Source: Dyadobacter sp. SG02
GTDB taxonomy: Bacteria; Bacteroidota; Bacteroidia; Cytophagales; Spirosomataceae
Length of the DNA stretch: 64,000 nt
NCBI RefSeq assembly: GCF_900109045.1
Contig: NZ_FNYL01000007.1
Coordinates: forward strand, 310,001-374,000
Reading direction: 5' to 3'
Positions 30,729-39,638 of the stretch are shown piece by piece. Numbering within the stretch: the stretch's first letter is position 1; every line of letters starts with the position of its first letter. The position numbers were made by a program, and so were the translations under genes. The notes below the pieces were generated by a model. It ran no database searches, was not told the origin of the DNA, and saw only the letters and a list, made by a program, of their open reading frames with translations.

Positions 30729-32663
30729 TTATTTACGGGCGGCCACTCCCTTATCCGGCAAAACCTTTTTCAGAAATCCGGAAATCGTGGCAAGCGTAGG
30801 TTCGAACCACGGATCGAAGAACATGAACGTATGCGGTGCGTCCGGGAATGTTTTGATTTCGCTGTACGTGCCGAATGCATTCAATTTTTGGATGAAATCC
30901 GTCCTTCCGGCGTGCATACGGTCTATCGAGCTGTTGATGAACAGAAACGGCGGCGTTTTCGCGCTTACGTGCGTAAGCGGGGCGGCTTCGTGCCACATAT
31001 CGGGGCGCTCTGCTTTGGGATAGCCAAACCAGTAGGTAGCCGCTGAAATCGATTTGGAATCATTGCCTTCGCCCGATTCGGGGTGGATGAATGCCAGCGT
31101 GCCGTCAATGTCGACTACCGCCTGCACGGTACTCGAACCCTCGTTTTCTCGGACTACGCCTTCAAATTTCGGATTCCCGTTCGTAGCACCGACGAATGCG
31201 GCCAATTCGCCGCCCGCCGAGAAACCCAAAATGGCCATGCGGGCCGTATCGATGCCATATTCGTTACCGTGGGAACGCATCCAGCGTATGGCGGCCTTCA
31301 GATCATGGACGGCGGCAGGGTAGAGGGCGTGGGTGGATAGGCTGTAATCGGCTGTGATACAAACATATCCCATGGCTGCGAGCTTGCGTGCGAGCGTGTT
31401 GTTGTGCGTGCGGTCGCCCGAGCGCCAGCCTCCGCCGTGTGCCATCAGCAAGGCTGGTTGCAAGGTCTTTGCCTTTCGTTTGGTTTTGTAAATATCCAGC
31501 AGCAAGGTTTTTCCGCCCGGGGTGGTACGGTAAACGACGTTCCGAACTACCTGAACCGACGCCGGCATGGTGGAATCGGCGATGCGGATGTTTGGATGGT
31601 GGGCGATTTCGTGCCGGTAGGAGCCTTTTACCGAAAAGCTGGTGTCGGGTGTACCCGAGGGTTGCAAACGCAGCGTTTTGCCCGGAACCCAGCCGGAAAG
31701 GATGTTTTCGAGTGTGTACTTTTCTCTTTCCTGTACGGTAAGCTGTTTCGACCAGGCAACACGGGCATTCGCGTTGGCGCCCGGGCCGGTGCTATTGTAT
31801 TCGGCATAGAATGCGGTTTTTTCTTTCTCCGGGAACATATTGTCGCCTTTCCACCGGTCCCAGCCTTCTTTCACAATATGCCCGTCCATTTCGGTGTCTA
31901 TGAAAACCGTTTTGGCATATGGTCGCCACGGGCGCCCGAGGTATACCCTGGTCGCTTCGTCGGTGGCTACGAGTTTACAATTGAAAAACACATAACCGTA
32001 TGCCTGCTCGCGGGTGGTGGAGGCGGCGGTAATGTACGAACTGGTGAGGCTCCGGATCGTACAGTTCTGGAAAACGGCGGTTGCTTCGCCAAAAATGAAA
32101 TCGGTAGTGCCTGTGATGAGGCAGTCTTTATAGTAATTGCGGCCGTCTTTGGAAGTATATAAGGTATCCTGATTGCCCAGAATGCGGCAGTTGTATACCT
32201 CGATGCGGTCGCCTTCAGTGGCCAGCGCTACGGCCTGGCCCACGCGGCCCGCGGTATTTTCGATGGTCAGGTTTTGCAGCGTGCAGTCGTTGGCCTGCAC
32301 GAGCACCGTATAGGAAGTATAGGTACTGAATTTCGCATTGCCGGTAAAATCACCTTGCGGGAAATCCTTGCCGGAAAAGTCATTATTGGTGATAATGGTG
32401 TGTTGTGCGCTCTCGCCGATCAGTGTAATGTTCTTTTTCCAGGCGGGAATGACGAGTTTTTCGCGGTAGATCCCGTTTTTTACGCGTATCGTGGCACGGA
32501 TCTGCGAATGGTCGCGGACGGCATTCACGGCCTCCTGGATTGTTCTGAAATCACCACTTCCGTCCTGGGAGACAGTGAAATGCTGTTCGATGGCCTGTAC
32601 TTGCCCGTGCACGTTCAGGTGAAATAAAAGCCAGGCAAGCAGCAGACCGATTCTTGTTGACAT
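30729..32663 (-). CDS. Fused pectinesterase (CE8) and alpha/beta-hydrolase esterase
   Basis: A 644-residue exported protein (signal peptide 1-20, ending FHLNVHG). Residues ~25-330 are a CE8 pectin methylesterase with the right-handed beta-helix motifs GNQDTLYT (Asp166), TTDFIFGEA (Asp188) and YLGRPWRPYA (Arg244). Residues ~380-640 are an alpha/beta hydrolase with HGGGWRSGD (409-417, oxyanion) and LGFSAGGELA (nucleophile Ser482); the catalytic His is in FPDAPHTFMF. The second half resembles esterases that remove acetyl or feruloyl groups. One polypeptide could thus remove both methyl and acetyl esters from pectin. It lies near a sulfatase cluster and a sugar dehydrogenase. Confidence 0.88.
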   Translation of the reverse strand: MSTRIGLLLAWLLFHLNVHGQVQAIEQHFTVSQDGSGDFRTIQEAVNAVRDHSQIRATIRVKNGIYREKLVIPAWKKNITLIGESAQHTIITNNDFSGKDFPQGDFTGNAKFSTYTSYTVLVQANDCTLQNLTIENTAGRVGQAVALATEGDRIEVYNCRILGNQDTLYTSKDGRNYYKDCLITGTTDFIFGEATAVFQNCTIRSLTSSYITAASTTREQAYGYVFFNCKLVATDEATRVYLGRPWRPYAKTVFIDTEMDGHIVKEGWDRWKGDNMFPEKEKTAFYAEYNSTGPGANANARVAWSKQLTVQEREKYTLENILSGWVPGKTLRLQPSGTPDTSFSVKGSYRHEIAHHPNIRIADSTMPASVQVVRNVVYRTTPGGKTLLLDIYKTKRKAKTLQPALLMAHGGGWRSGDRTHNNTLARKLAAMGYVCITADYSLSTHALYPAAVHDLKAAIRWMRSHGNEYGIDTARMAILGFSAGGELAAFVGATNGNPKFEGVVRENEGSSTVQAVVDIDGTLAFIHPESGEGNDSKSISAATYWFGYPKAERPDMWHEAAPLTHVSAKTPPFLFINSSIDRMHAGRTDFIQKLNAFGTYSEIKTFPDAPHTFMFFDPWFEPTLATISGFLKKVLPDKGVAARK

Positions 32664-32792
32664 GTTTTATAAGTTTGCTTTTTTAAATGCAGTCAACCAG
32701 GGCATATACACACCGCAAAGTTTTTTGGATATTATTTTATTATTATTTTTCATGTATATTGTTCTAAATGATTGGATTCATTTTGCAACGCC

Positions 32793-33464
32793 ATGGAAAC
32801 CCTGATTGTTTTCGCCCTCTATTTGTATTCGCATTTAGGAATCGACTTGCATAAAAATCAATATTATGCAGTGGAAGACAACCTTTTTTTTGCATTGCCC
32901 AAATCCAATGAGCTGATCCGGTTGCAGAACCCGGATACGCTTTTTCTGGATGCCGCTGTTTTTCACGCGAGCAATGAAGTGCGGAAAAAATACGGTTTGT
33001 CGCCATTTCAATATGACCCGGGTTTATACCTGGCATCGTCCGGACATGCCACTGCGATGGTGTTTCGCATGTTTTTCAATCACATCAATCCTTATAGCCC
33101 GTACGAACGCACCGCTCAGCGACGGGTGGAGTTGTATACCAAGAGATTTAAAAGGGTAGGCGAAAACATCGGTAAATACCAGACATTGGTCAGTGGTGAT
33201 TTTATGATCGCACGCTGGGACCGTCGTTTAAACCAATATGAGTTCTTAAATGAAAGCGACCACAAGCTCTGCAAGCCGTTCACTTATGCGGAGTATGCGA
33301 GGTTTGTAGTGGAGCAATGGATGGCTTCGCCGCCGCACCGCAAAAACCTGATGAATCCCGCCTATACTTACCTCGGTTGCGCCGCGCGGCTGTCGCCCGA
33401 ACCTTATCTTCATAAAAAAGCACCTTACGCGAGTCTGGTTCAAAATTTCGGAGGGGAACAGTGA
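32793..33464 (+). CDS. CAP/SCP-domain protein
   Basis: A 223-residue protein. ATG 32793 is chosen over a TTG seven codons upstream. The C-terminal half has CAP (SCP/PR-1) signatures: HASNEVRKKYGLSPFQYDP, RVGENIGKYQTLV, EYARFVVEQWMASPPHRKNL then MNPAYTYLGCA, and the final VQNFGGEQ. CAP proteins are usually secreted; the N-terminal hydrophobic stretch (LIVFALYLYSHLGID) is short, so export is uncertain. Bacterial CAP domains have been linked to metal or lipid binding and peptidase-like roles, none assigned here. It lies 125 bases before the sulfatases. Confidence 0.78.
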   Translation: METLIVFALYLYSHLGIDLHKNQYYAVEDNLFFALPKSNELIRLQNPDTLFLDAAVFHASNEVRKKYGLSPFQYDPGLYLASSGHATAMVFRMFFNHINPYSPYERTAQRRVELYTKRFKRVGENIGKYQTLVSGDFMIARWDRRLNQYEFLNESDHKLCKPFTYAEYARFVVEQWMASPPHRKNLMNPAYTYLGCAARLSPEPYLHKKAPYASLVQNFGGEQ

Positions 33465-33589
33465 ATGGAATGGTGGTAAGGTACCCTAATCGTCATGCTA
33501 CGGTTTATAAACCCGAGTAAAATGGTGGGATAAGTATGTAAATTAGCGCCCAACCTTTTATTTGAGTCTAAATCATAATTAAACCCGCT

Positions 33590-35077
33590 TTGAAAAGTTT
33601 TACAAGTCTGCGCTGGCTGTGGGCCGTTTTGCTGGCCGCGCCGTTGTTCCTGCAATATCTTCCTGAAAAGCAGCCGGCACCGAAGCCCGCCGCAAAACCC
33701 AATATCCTTTTCATTTTCGCCGACGATCAGCGTGCCGATGCCCTGGGGATAGCCGGGAACTCGGTCGTAAAAACGCCGAACATCGACCAGCTGGCGAAAT
33801 CGGGGACGCGGTTTGCGAACTGCTATGTCATGGGCGGGCACCACGGGGCCATATGCGCCCCCAGCCGGGCGATGCTCATGAGCGGGAAAAGCCTTTTTCA
33901 CGTGTACGATGTGCTCGATGGCGTTCATACCATGCCGCAGCATTTCGCGGAAAATGGTTATGAAACGTTCGGTACCGGAAAGTGGCACAATGGCGCTCAA
34001 ACCTTCGAGGCTTCATTTCAGAAAGGGAAGGCCGTTATGCTCGGTGGCATGAGCGACCATTTTCAGGTACCTGTACGGGATCTGAACAATGGCAAACTCG
34101 GCGAGCCGGTAACGAAAGGCTTCTCTACCGACATTTTTACAGAAGCGGCGCTTTCTTACATTGATGAATATGCCAAAGGCAAAAAGAGCAGCCCGTTTTT
34201 CTGCTACATCGCGTACACCGCCCCGCACGACCCTCGCTCGCCGCGTGAGGATTACATCGGCAAATACCCCGAAAAGGATATTCCACTGCCGGGCAACTTC
34301 AAACCCGTGCATCCGTTCGACTACGGCGAAGCGCAGGTCCGTGATGAGAACCTCGCCCCCTGGCCACGCACGCCGGAAATCGTCAAAGCCACATTGTCGG
34401 ACTATTACGGGCTGATCAGTCATCTGGATACGCGCGTGGGCGACATTATCCGGTCGTTGAAGGAGAAGGGGCTATATGAGAACACCATTATCGTTTACGC
34501 CGCCGATAACGGTCTGGCGGTAGGCAGCCACGGCTTGCTCGGCAAGCAGAGCCTTTACGAGCATAGTATGAAAGTGCCGTTCATCATCACCGGGCCCGGT
34601 ATTCCAAAAAGCCAGGTATCGAATGCATTGGTGTACCTCTACGACATTTTCCCTACGCTGGCATCCGCAACGGGGCTTCCCAAACCCGAAGGAGTGGATG
34701 GCAAAAATCTCGCGGAGGTGATCAGCGGAAAAGCCAAAGGTGTCCGGGAAAGCAGTTTTACCGCCTACCGCAACCTGATAAGGGCAGTGAGGGACGATGA
34801 ATGGAAGCTGATCCGCTACCCTAACCGCGATTATACCCAGCTTTTCAATCTCAAAAAAGATCCGCTGGAACTGGAAAACCTGTCGGGGAAAGCCGAGTAC
34901 CGGCAAAAAGAGGAGCGTTTGAAAAAACTGCTGGTCCAATGGCAGCAGCAAACCGGCGACACCGTGGCTTATACTGCGAAAACGATTCTTCCGATGAAAT
35001 ACGCGCCGGAAAAATTCGAGCGAACCATGGACAAGTTCCAGCCGAAATACACGCAGGACAGGTATTATAAAAAGTAG
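33590..35077 (+). CDS. Exported S1-type sulfatase (CAPSR)
   Basis: A 495-residue sulfatase. The first start codon is TTG at 33590; the first ATG would remove the active site, so TTG is taken. A hydrophobic signal (LRWLWAVLLAAPLFLQYL) precedes PNILFIFADDQRAD, the metal-binding start of the alkaline phosphatase-like fold. The formylglycine site is ICAPSRAMLMSGK (Cys89, matching CxPSR). GTGKWHNG and YAADNGLAVGSHGLLGKQS supply further active-site residues. It removes sulfate from glycans or other esters in the periplasm or at the surface. It starts a pair with the next sulfatase (8-base gap). Confidence 0.88.
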   Translation: MKSFTSLRWLWAVLLAAPLFLQYLPEKQPAPKPAAKPNILFIFADDQRADALGIAGNSVVKTPNIDQLAKSGTRFANCYVMGGHHGAICAPSRAMLMSGKSLFHVYDVLDGVHTMPQHFAENGYETFGTGKWHNGAQTFEASFQKGKAVMLGGMSDHFQVPVRDLNNGKLGEPVTKGFSTDIFTEAALSYIDEYAKGKKSSPFFCYIAYTAPHDPRSPREDYIGKYPEKDIPLPGNFKPVHPFDYGEAQVRDENLAPWPRTPEIVKATLSDYYGLISHLDTRVGDIIRSLKEKGLYENTIIVYAADNGLAVGSHGLLGKQSLYEHSMKVPFIITGPGIPKSQVSNALVYLYDIFPTLASATGLPKPEGVDGKNLAEVISGKAKGVRESSFTAYRNLIRAVRDDEWKLIRYPNRDYTQLFNLKKDPLELENLSGKAEYRQKEERLKKLLVQWQQQTGDTVAYTAKTILPMKYAPEKFERTMDKFQPKYTQDRYYKK

Positions 35078-35085
35078 TTTTTGCA

Positions 35086-36858
35086 ATGATGAAAAACACC
35101 CTCTCAGTCCGCGCGATGCTCCTGGCATTGCTTACGATATTGTTTTTGAATGCGAATGCCCAAAAGCGACCTAATATCGTGCTCATTCTGGCCGACGATC
35201 AGGGATGGGGCGATTTGAGCATTAACGGCAACACCAACGTCCGCACGCCGCATATCGACCGGATCGGGAAGGAAGGCGCTCAGTTTTCACGGTTTTACGT
35301 CTCGCCCCTGTGCGCCCCCACGCGTGCGGGCCTGCTCACGGGACGCTATCATTACCGCGCGGGCGTCTGGGGCGTATCCAACTCGCGGGAATTTATGAAC
35401 CTGGACGAAGTTACCCTGGCCGATATGCTCAAAAGCGCCGGTTACGCCACAGGCTGCTTCGGGAAATGGCACAATGGCAGCCAATATCCCTACCATCCCA
35501 ATGGCCGCGGATTCGACGAGTTTTACGGCATGCTCAGCGGGCATTACGCCAATTATTTCAATACGACCATTGACCATAACGGCGAGCCTGCGAAAAGCAC
35601 CGGCTACATCGCCGACGATTTAACAAACAAGGCCATCGGGTTTATTGAAAAAAGCAAAAAGGCTGGTAGACCATTCCTTTGTTATGTGCCCTACAACACG
35701 CCGCATTCGCCGTTCCAGGTGCCGGATGAGAACTATAACCGCGTGAAACAGCGGGGTATCAATCAATTCAGCCAGAACAAGGGCGAGGAGGATGAAGAAA
35801 CGACCATAACCGCGCTGGCCATGACCGAAAACATCGACGACAATGTGGGAAGAATCCTTAAAAGACTTGACGACCTGAAATTGGCCGACAACACGATCGT
35901 CATCTACCTCAGCGACAACGGCCCCAACTCCTGGCGCTGGAATGGCGATATGAAAGGCAGAAAAGGTACTACCGGAGAAGGAAGTGTACGCGTACCATTT
36001 CTCATTCGCTGGCCGGGCGTGATTCCCGCCGGGAAAGTAGTGCATGACAACGCGGCTTACATCGACTTGTTTCCTACATTGATCGATCTGGCTGGTACAC
36101 CTGTGAAAAAGAGCGGTAAACCACTCGACGGCATCAGCCTCAAACCTGCATTGACAAAAGCCGCCCGCATTCCGGACCGGCTGCTCTACTTATCGATCAA
36201 TAAAAACAACAGTGTACGAAAAGGTCATTACTTATATCAAAACAATGCATTGTACGACCTCGTCGCCGACTCGACACAACAAAATAACATCGCGTCGCAA
36301 TACCCGGCACTGACCGACAGCCTCCGCATTGCATTCGATAAGTGGTATGCGGATGTCTACAAAAATATTGATTCGACGCGCTCGCTGCCGGTAGGTTACA
36401 GCCAGTTTCCGAAGACGGTGCTACCTTCCCAGGACGCTGTTTTGCACCCTTCCACCAAAGGCAGCCTCTCATACAGCGCCTCCGCACCGAACTCTTCCTG
36501 GATCGCGAACTGGTCGGATACCGATTCTTACGCGAGCTGGAATGTGGATGTGCATACAACAGGCTGGTATCAGGTAAATATCCGCTACACCAGCGCGGAT
36601 GCGGGCGATGCATTCAAACTGGTGTTGAACAAAAGCCAGATCTCCGGCCGCATTCCCGAACCATTTGATCCACCATTACTCCCGAGCCCCGACCGCGTGA
36701 AAAGGACGGCGGAATCTTACGAAAAGGAGTTTCGGACGTTGAAAGTCGGTGAAATTAAGCTCGAAAAGGGTAAAGGCGAGCTGAAATTGCTCGCTACTGA
36801 ACTGAAAGGCGGCAAGTTCGCGGATATTCGGGCTGTGGAATTGGTGCTAATGAAATAG
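35086..36858 (+). CDS. Exported S1-type sulfatase with C-terminal beta domain
   Basis: A 590-residue sulfatase. The signal peptide is 1-26 (ending LFLNANAQ). The fold begins PNIVLILADDQGWGD; the formylglycine site is PLCAPTRAGLLTGR (Cys76, CxPTR), and FGKWHNG and YLSDNGPNSWRW follow. Residues ~455-590 form a beta-sandwich-like domain (SYSASAPNSSWIANWSDTDS, then WYQVNIRYTSADAGDAF) of the kind used for carbohydrate binding. Activity is probably on a sulfated polysaccharide. It follows the previous sulfatase by 8 bases and converges on a third one with 5 bases between stops. Confidence 0.88.
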   Translation: MMKNTLSVRAMLLALLTILFLNANAQKRPNIVLILADDQGWGDLSINGNTNVRTPHIDRIGKEGAQFSRFYVSPLCAPTRAGLLTGRYHYRAGVWGVSNSREFMNLDEVTLADMLKSAGYATGCFGKWHNGSQYPYHPNGRGFDEFYGMLSGHYANYFNTTIDHNGEPAKSTGYIADDLTNKAIGFIEKSKKAGRPFLCYVPYNTPHSPFQVPDENYNRVKQRGINQFSQNKGEEDEETTITALAMTENIDDNVGRILKRLDDLKLADNTIVIYLSDNGPNSWRWNGDMKGRKGTTGEGSVRVPFLIRWPGVIPAGKVVHDNAAYIDLFPTLIDLAGTPVKKSGKPLDGISLKPALTKAARIPDRLLYLSINKNNSVRKGHYLYQNNALYDLVADSTQQNNIASQYPALTDSLRIAFDKWYADVYKNIDSTRSLPVGYSQFPKTVLPSQDAVLHPSTKGSLSYSASAPNSSWIANWSDTDSYASWNVDVHTTGWYQVNIRYTSADAGDAFKLVLNKSQISGRIPEPFDPPLLPSPDRVKRTAESYEKEFRTLKVGEIKLEKGKGELKLLATELKGGKFADIRAVELVLMK

Positions 36859-36863
36859 GATTA

Positions 36864-38306
36864 TCAAAAAGGCCCTTTCGCATTAATCCTGTCCGCATTT
36901 CTGGCAGCCCCGGGCATTTCGCCGCGTTTGTCCTTGGCAGGCAATGCCTCGCCGGTTTCGCGGTCGTACCAGTCGGGGGTGAGGTGTTTGGGTGTGGTGT
37001 CGCCGGTGTCGGTTTGCCATTGGGCAAGCACCTTTTTCAAGGTTTGGATTTGTTTGGAATAAGTATTGTTTGCCAACAGGTTTTCGACTTGCGCAGGGTC
37101 TTTGAAATTGTCGAAAAATTCTTCCGATGCCCGCGGTACTTTCAATGCGTCTTCTTGCAGCGGACTCAGCTTGCCGGTTTTCCGGGCGGCTTTCAATGCT
37201 TTTGCCGAGGGGCTTTGATTGGCGTCGATCGGGCCACCGTTGTCGAGTTCGGGTCTTTTATTAATGATATACAAAAAATCCTTCGTGCGCACGGCCCGCT
37301 CGTAAGCTTCGTAATCGTGCCAGTTGTGCTCGGCGAAAATGTATTTTCTGAACTCCTGATCAGGTTTCTTGAATAGTTGTGCAAAGCTTTTACCCTGGAA
37401 TGTCGGTCCGGCCCCGATACCTGCCAATGCCAGTAATGTAGGGGCGATATCGACGGCGCTGATCAGGCTCTGGCAGATTTGCCCGGCGCCGATACCCGCA
37501 GGCCACTTCACGAGAAAAGGCGTTTTAATGCCGGCGTCGGTCAGGCGCGTCTTGCTTCCGGGGAATGGGCGACCGTTGTCCGCCATGAAAATGATGAGCG
37601 TGTTCTCCGACAGTCCCTGCGTGGCGAGTTCATTTTCGAGTGCGCCTACATAATGATCCAGGCGGGCGATTTCATTGTAATAGGCCACGAGGTCCTGCCG
37701 CGTCTCACGTGTGTCCACAAGCGTAGGCGGTACCTCCACGTCGCGCGCGGGATCGTGCTGCGGGCCGTTGGTCGTGGCCGACCACGGCCGGTGCGCGTCG
37801 TAGGGCGATAGCCAGAAGAAAAACGGTTTGTTTTTAGGTCTGGATTTCAACAGGTTAACCCATTGTGCTTCACCGCCTTCACCATTCTGCGCCTGGTTCA
37901 CCAGCAGCGTATCGTAAGCCCGGCGTGTGTTGGGGCCTTCGTGCCATTTGCCGGCCAATGCGGTGTAATAGCCTTTTTGTTTCAGCAGTTCGGGGAAGTA
38001 TTTCAAATGCGCCGGGAGCGGGGCATGCAGCTCGGCGGCGCCGGTATTGTGTGGGTACCGGCCCGTGAGAATGCTCGTGCGGCTAGGGCTGCAAGAGCTG
38101 GCGGTCAGAAACATATTGGTAAATTTAATGCCCTCGCGCGCAAGCTTGTTGAGGTTCGGCGTCTTCACCTTGCCATTGCCATAGGCACCGATGTCATCCC
38201 AGCTGATGTCGTCGCCGATGATGAATATGATATTGACCGGTTCTGCCGCGTGCGCGACAATGCCGGAGAAGAACAATATAATCAGAAGAGTGTAGCGCCG
38301 CGTCAT
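36864..38306 (-). CDS. Exported S1-type sulfatase (CSPSR)
   Basis: A 480-residue sulfatase on the opposite strand to its two neighbours. A signal peptide covers 1-20 (LFFSGIVAHA). PVNIIFIIGDDISWDD starts the fold, ASSCSPSRTSILTGRYP carries the formylglycine site (Cys72) and LAGKWHEGP and FMADNGRPFPGSK follow. The sequence resembles heparan-type or N-sulfoglucosamine sulfatase-like members of S1, but the exact substrate is not predictable. It is divergent from the ArsR operon at 38439. Three adjacent sulfatases with different active-site contexts suggest different positions on one sulfated glycan. Confidence 0.88.
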   Translation of the reverse strand: MTRRYTLLIILFFSGIVAHAAEPVNIIFIIGDDISWDDIGAYGNGKVKTPNLNKLAREGIKFTNMFLTASSCSPSRTSILTGRYPHNTGAAELHAPLPAHLKYFPELLKQKGYYTALAGKWHEGPNTRRAYDTLLVNQAQNGEGGEAQWVNLLKSRPKNKPFFFWLSPYDAHRPWSATTNGPQHDPARDVEVPPTLVDTRETRQDLVAYYNEIARLDHYVGALENELATQGLSENTLIIFMADNGRPFPGSKTRLTDAGIKTPFLVKWPAGIGAGQICQSLISAVDIAPTLLALAGIGAGPTFQGKSFAQLFKKPDQEFRKYIFAEHNWHDYEAYERAVRTKDFLYIINKRPELDNGGPIDANQSPSAKALKAARKTGKLSPLQEDALKVPRASEEFFDNFKDPAQVENLLANNTYSKQIQTLKKVLAQWQTDTGDTTPKHLTPDWYDRETGEALPAKDKRGEMPGAARNADRINAKGPF

Positions 38307-38390
38307 GTTTGCCGGATAAATTGAACAAGCCCAATGCGCTTACAAAAAGCCATTTATCCATTAATTTTTCAAAAAAAACTATAAAAAATT

Positions 38391-38438
38391 TGTGTAGTTA
38401 AGTGACTACACATAAATTCGTAGCCAAATAACTACGCA
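38391..38438. promoter_or_regulatory. Two ArsR-type operator sites (GTAG-N8-CTAC)
   Basis: Site 1 lies at 38394-38409 inside an 8-bp perfect inverted repeat (TGTGTAGT / ACTACACA, 38391-38398 and 38405-38412). Site 2 is GTAG-N8-CTAC at 38420-38435. They are 26 bases apart, and the second abuts the arsR start codon. Confidence 0.7.
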
Positions 38439-38762
38439 ATGAACCTGAGACGAGATGTATTTCAAGCCATAGCAGACCCAACCCGCAGGGCCATACTGCT
38501 ATTACTGGCGTCGCAATCCCTGACAGCGGGGGCGATCGCCTCGAACTTCGATACGGCCCGACCTACGGTTTCCAAGCACCTGCAAATACTCACCGAATGC
38601 GAGTTGCTGAAACAGGAGCAGACCGGCCGGGAGATTTATTATCACTTAAATCCCAATAAAATGAAAGAGATCGCCGACTTCATCGAGCCTTTCCGGCAAA
38701 TGTGGGATGACCGCTTCAACAAGCTGGAATCCATTATGAAAAACTATCAATCCAAAAAATAA
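38439..38762 (+). CDS. ArsR-family HTH regulator
   Basis: A 107-residue winged-HTH protein. The domain reads VFQAIADPTRRAILLLLASQ, then FDTARPTVSKHLQILTECEL and LKQEQTGREIYYHLNPNKM. The DPTRR start and a QTGREIYYHL wing are typical of the ArsR group that controls AHSA1/SRPBCC operons; no cysteine pair for metal sensing is visible. It heads a five-gene plus-strand operon (gaps of 6, 6, 12 and 35 bases). Two matched operator sites upstream, one touching the start, suggest autorepression. The inducer is unknown. Confidence 0.87.
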   Translation: MNLRRDVFQAIADPTRRAILLLLASQSLTAGAIASNFDTARPTVSKHLQILTECELLKQEQTGREIYYHLNPNKMKEIADFIEPFRQMWDDRFNKLESIMKNYQSKK

Positions 38763-38768
38763 CACAAC

Positions 38769-39236
38769 ATGGAACGGAAGACGAAAATCAATGCGGAAAA
38801 CGGCAGGCAGGACCTGGTGATCACCCGGGAGTTTGAGCTGCCGCTCGACCTGCTCTTCAAGGCCTATGTGGAGCCGGAGATCGTGGAGCAGTGGATGAGT
38901 ACCAAAGTCGTGAAACTCGAAAGCAGGCCTCACGGCGCCTGGGCGTTCGAAACGTCCGACGCGGCGGGCAATGTAGTATTGCGGATGAATGGCGTGATCC
39001 ACGAGTTTGTGCCGGAGCAGAAAATCACGCGCACTTTCCAAATGGAAAACACACCATACCCGGTACAGCTGGAATTTCTCGTATTCGAAAAGCTCACCGA
39101 CGAGACGAGCAAAGTCACTATGCAGATCGTCTACAAGTCGCCCGAGGACCGTGAAGCGGCGCTGAAACTGCCTTTTGCGGCGGGTATCAATATGGCCCAC
39201 AACCGGTTGGAACAAGTTGTCAAACAATTAATATAA
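38769..39236 (+). CDS. AHSA1-type SRPBCC-domain protein
   Basis: A 155-residue protein with the SRPBCC (START-like) fold of the AHSA1 group. Characteristic segments are TREFELPLDLLFKAYVEPEI, then VEQWMST..., GVIHEFVPEQKITRTFQMEN and YKSPEDREAAL. The fold makes a hydrophobic cavity for a ligand, commonly a lipid or aromatic molecule. Such proteins are usually cotranscribed with ArsR-type regulators, as here (6-base gap). It may be the ligand-binding or detoxification partner of the operon. Confidence 0.87.
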   Translation: MERKTKINAENGRQDLVITREFELPLDLLFKAYVEPEIVEQWMSTKVVKLESRPHGAWAFETSDAAGNVVLRMNGVIHEFVPEQKITRTFQMENTPYPVQLEFLVFEKLTDETSKVTMQIVYKSPEDREAALKLPFAAGINMAHNRLEQVVKQLI

Positions 39237-39242
39237 ACCACC

Positions 39243-39626
39243 ATGGAAAAGAGAAACAGAATCATTTACTGGATTTTTACGGCATGGCTCGCGCTGGGAA
39301 TGACGTCGACCGGCATTGTGCAGCTCATGAAAATGAAGGAAGAGGCGGATATGTTTGCACGCCTCGGCTATCCCGAATACCTGCTCACGATGATCGGCAC
39401 CTGGAAAATTCTGGGTGTGATTGCAGTACTTATTCCTAAATTCCCGCTTCTGAAAGAGTGGGCGTACGCCGGGTTCTTCTTTTGCATGTCGGGGGCGATC
39501 ATCTCGCACATGGCACTAGGCGATCCGATCGGTGAAGTAGCGCCACCGCTTTTGTTGCTCGTATTGACGGTCATTTCCTGGTATTTCCGGCCGGCGGGCA
39601 GAAAATTGGCTGTTGTTCAAATTTAA
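39243..39626 (+). CDS. DoxX-like four-helix membrane protein
   Basis: A 127-residue membrane protein with four hydrophobic helices: IIYWIFTAWLALGMTSTGIV, a middle helix MIGTWKILGVIAVLIP, GFFFCMSGAIISHMAL and PPLLLLVLTVISWYF. The layout (LGYPEYLLTMIGTWKILG) matches DoxX-like small membrane proteins. Family members are linked to redox or oxidative-stress responses. It is the third gene of the ArsR operon. Confidence 0.83.
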   Translation: MEKRNRIIYWIFTAWLALGMTSTGIVQLMKMKEEADMFARLGYPEYLLTMIGTWKILGVIAVLIPKFPLLKEWAYAGFFFCMSGAIISHMALGDPIGEVAPPLLLLVLTVISWYFRPAGRKLAVVQI

Positions 39627-39638
39627 AGGCACATTACG

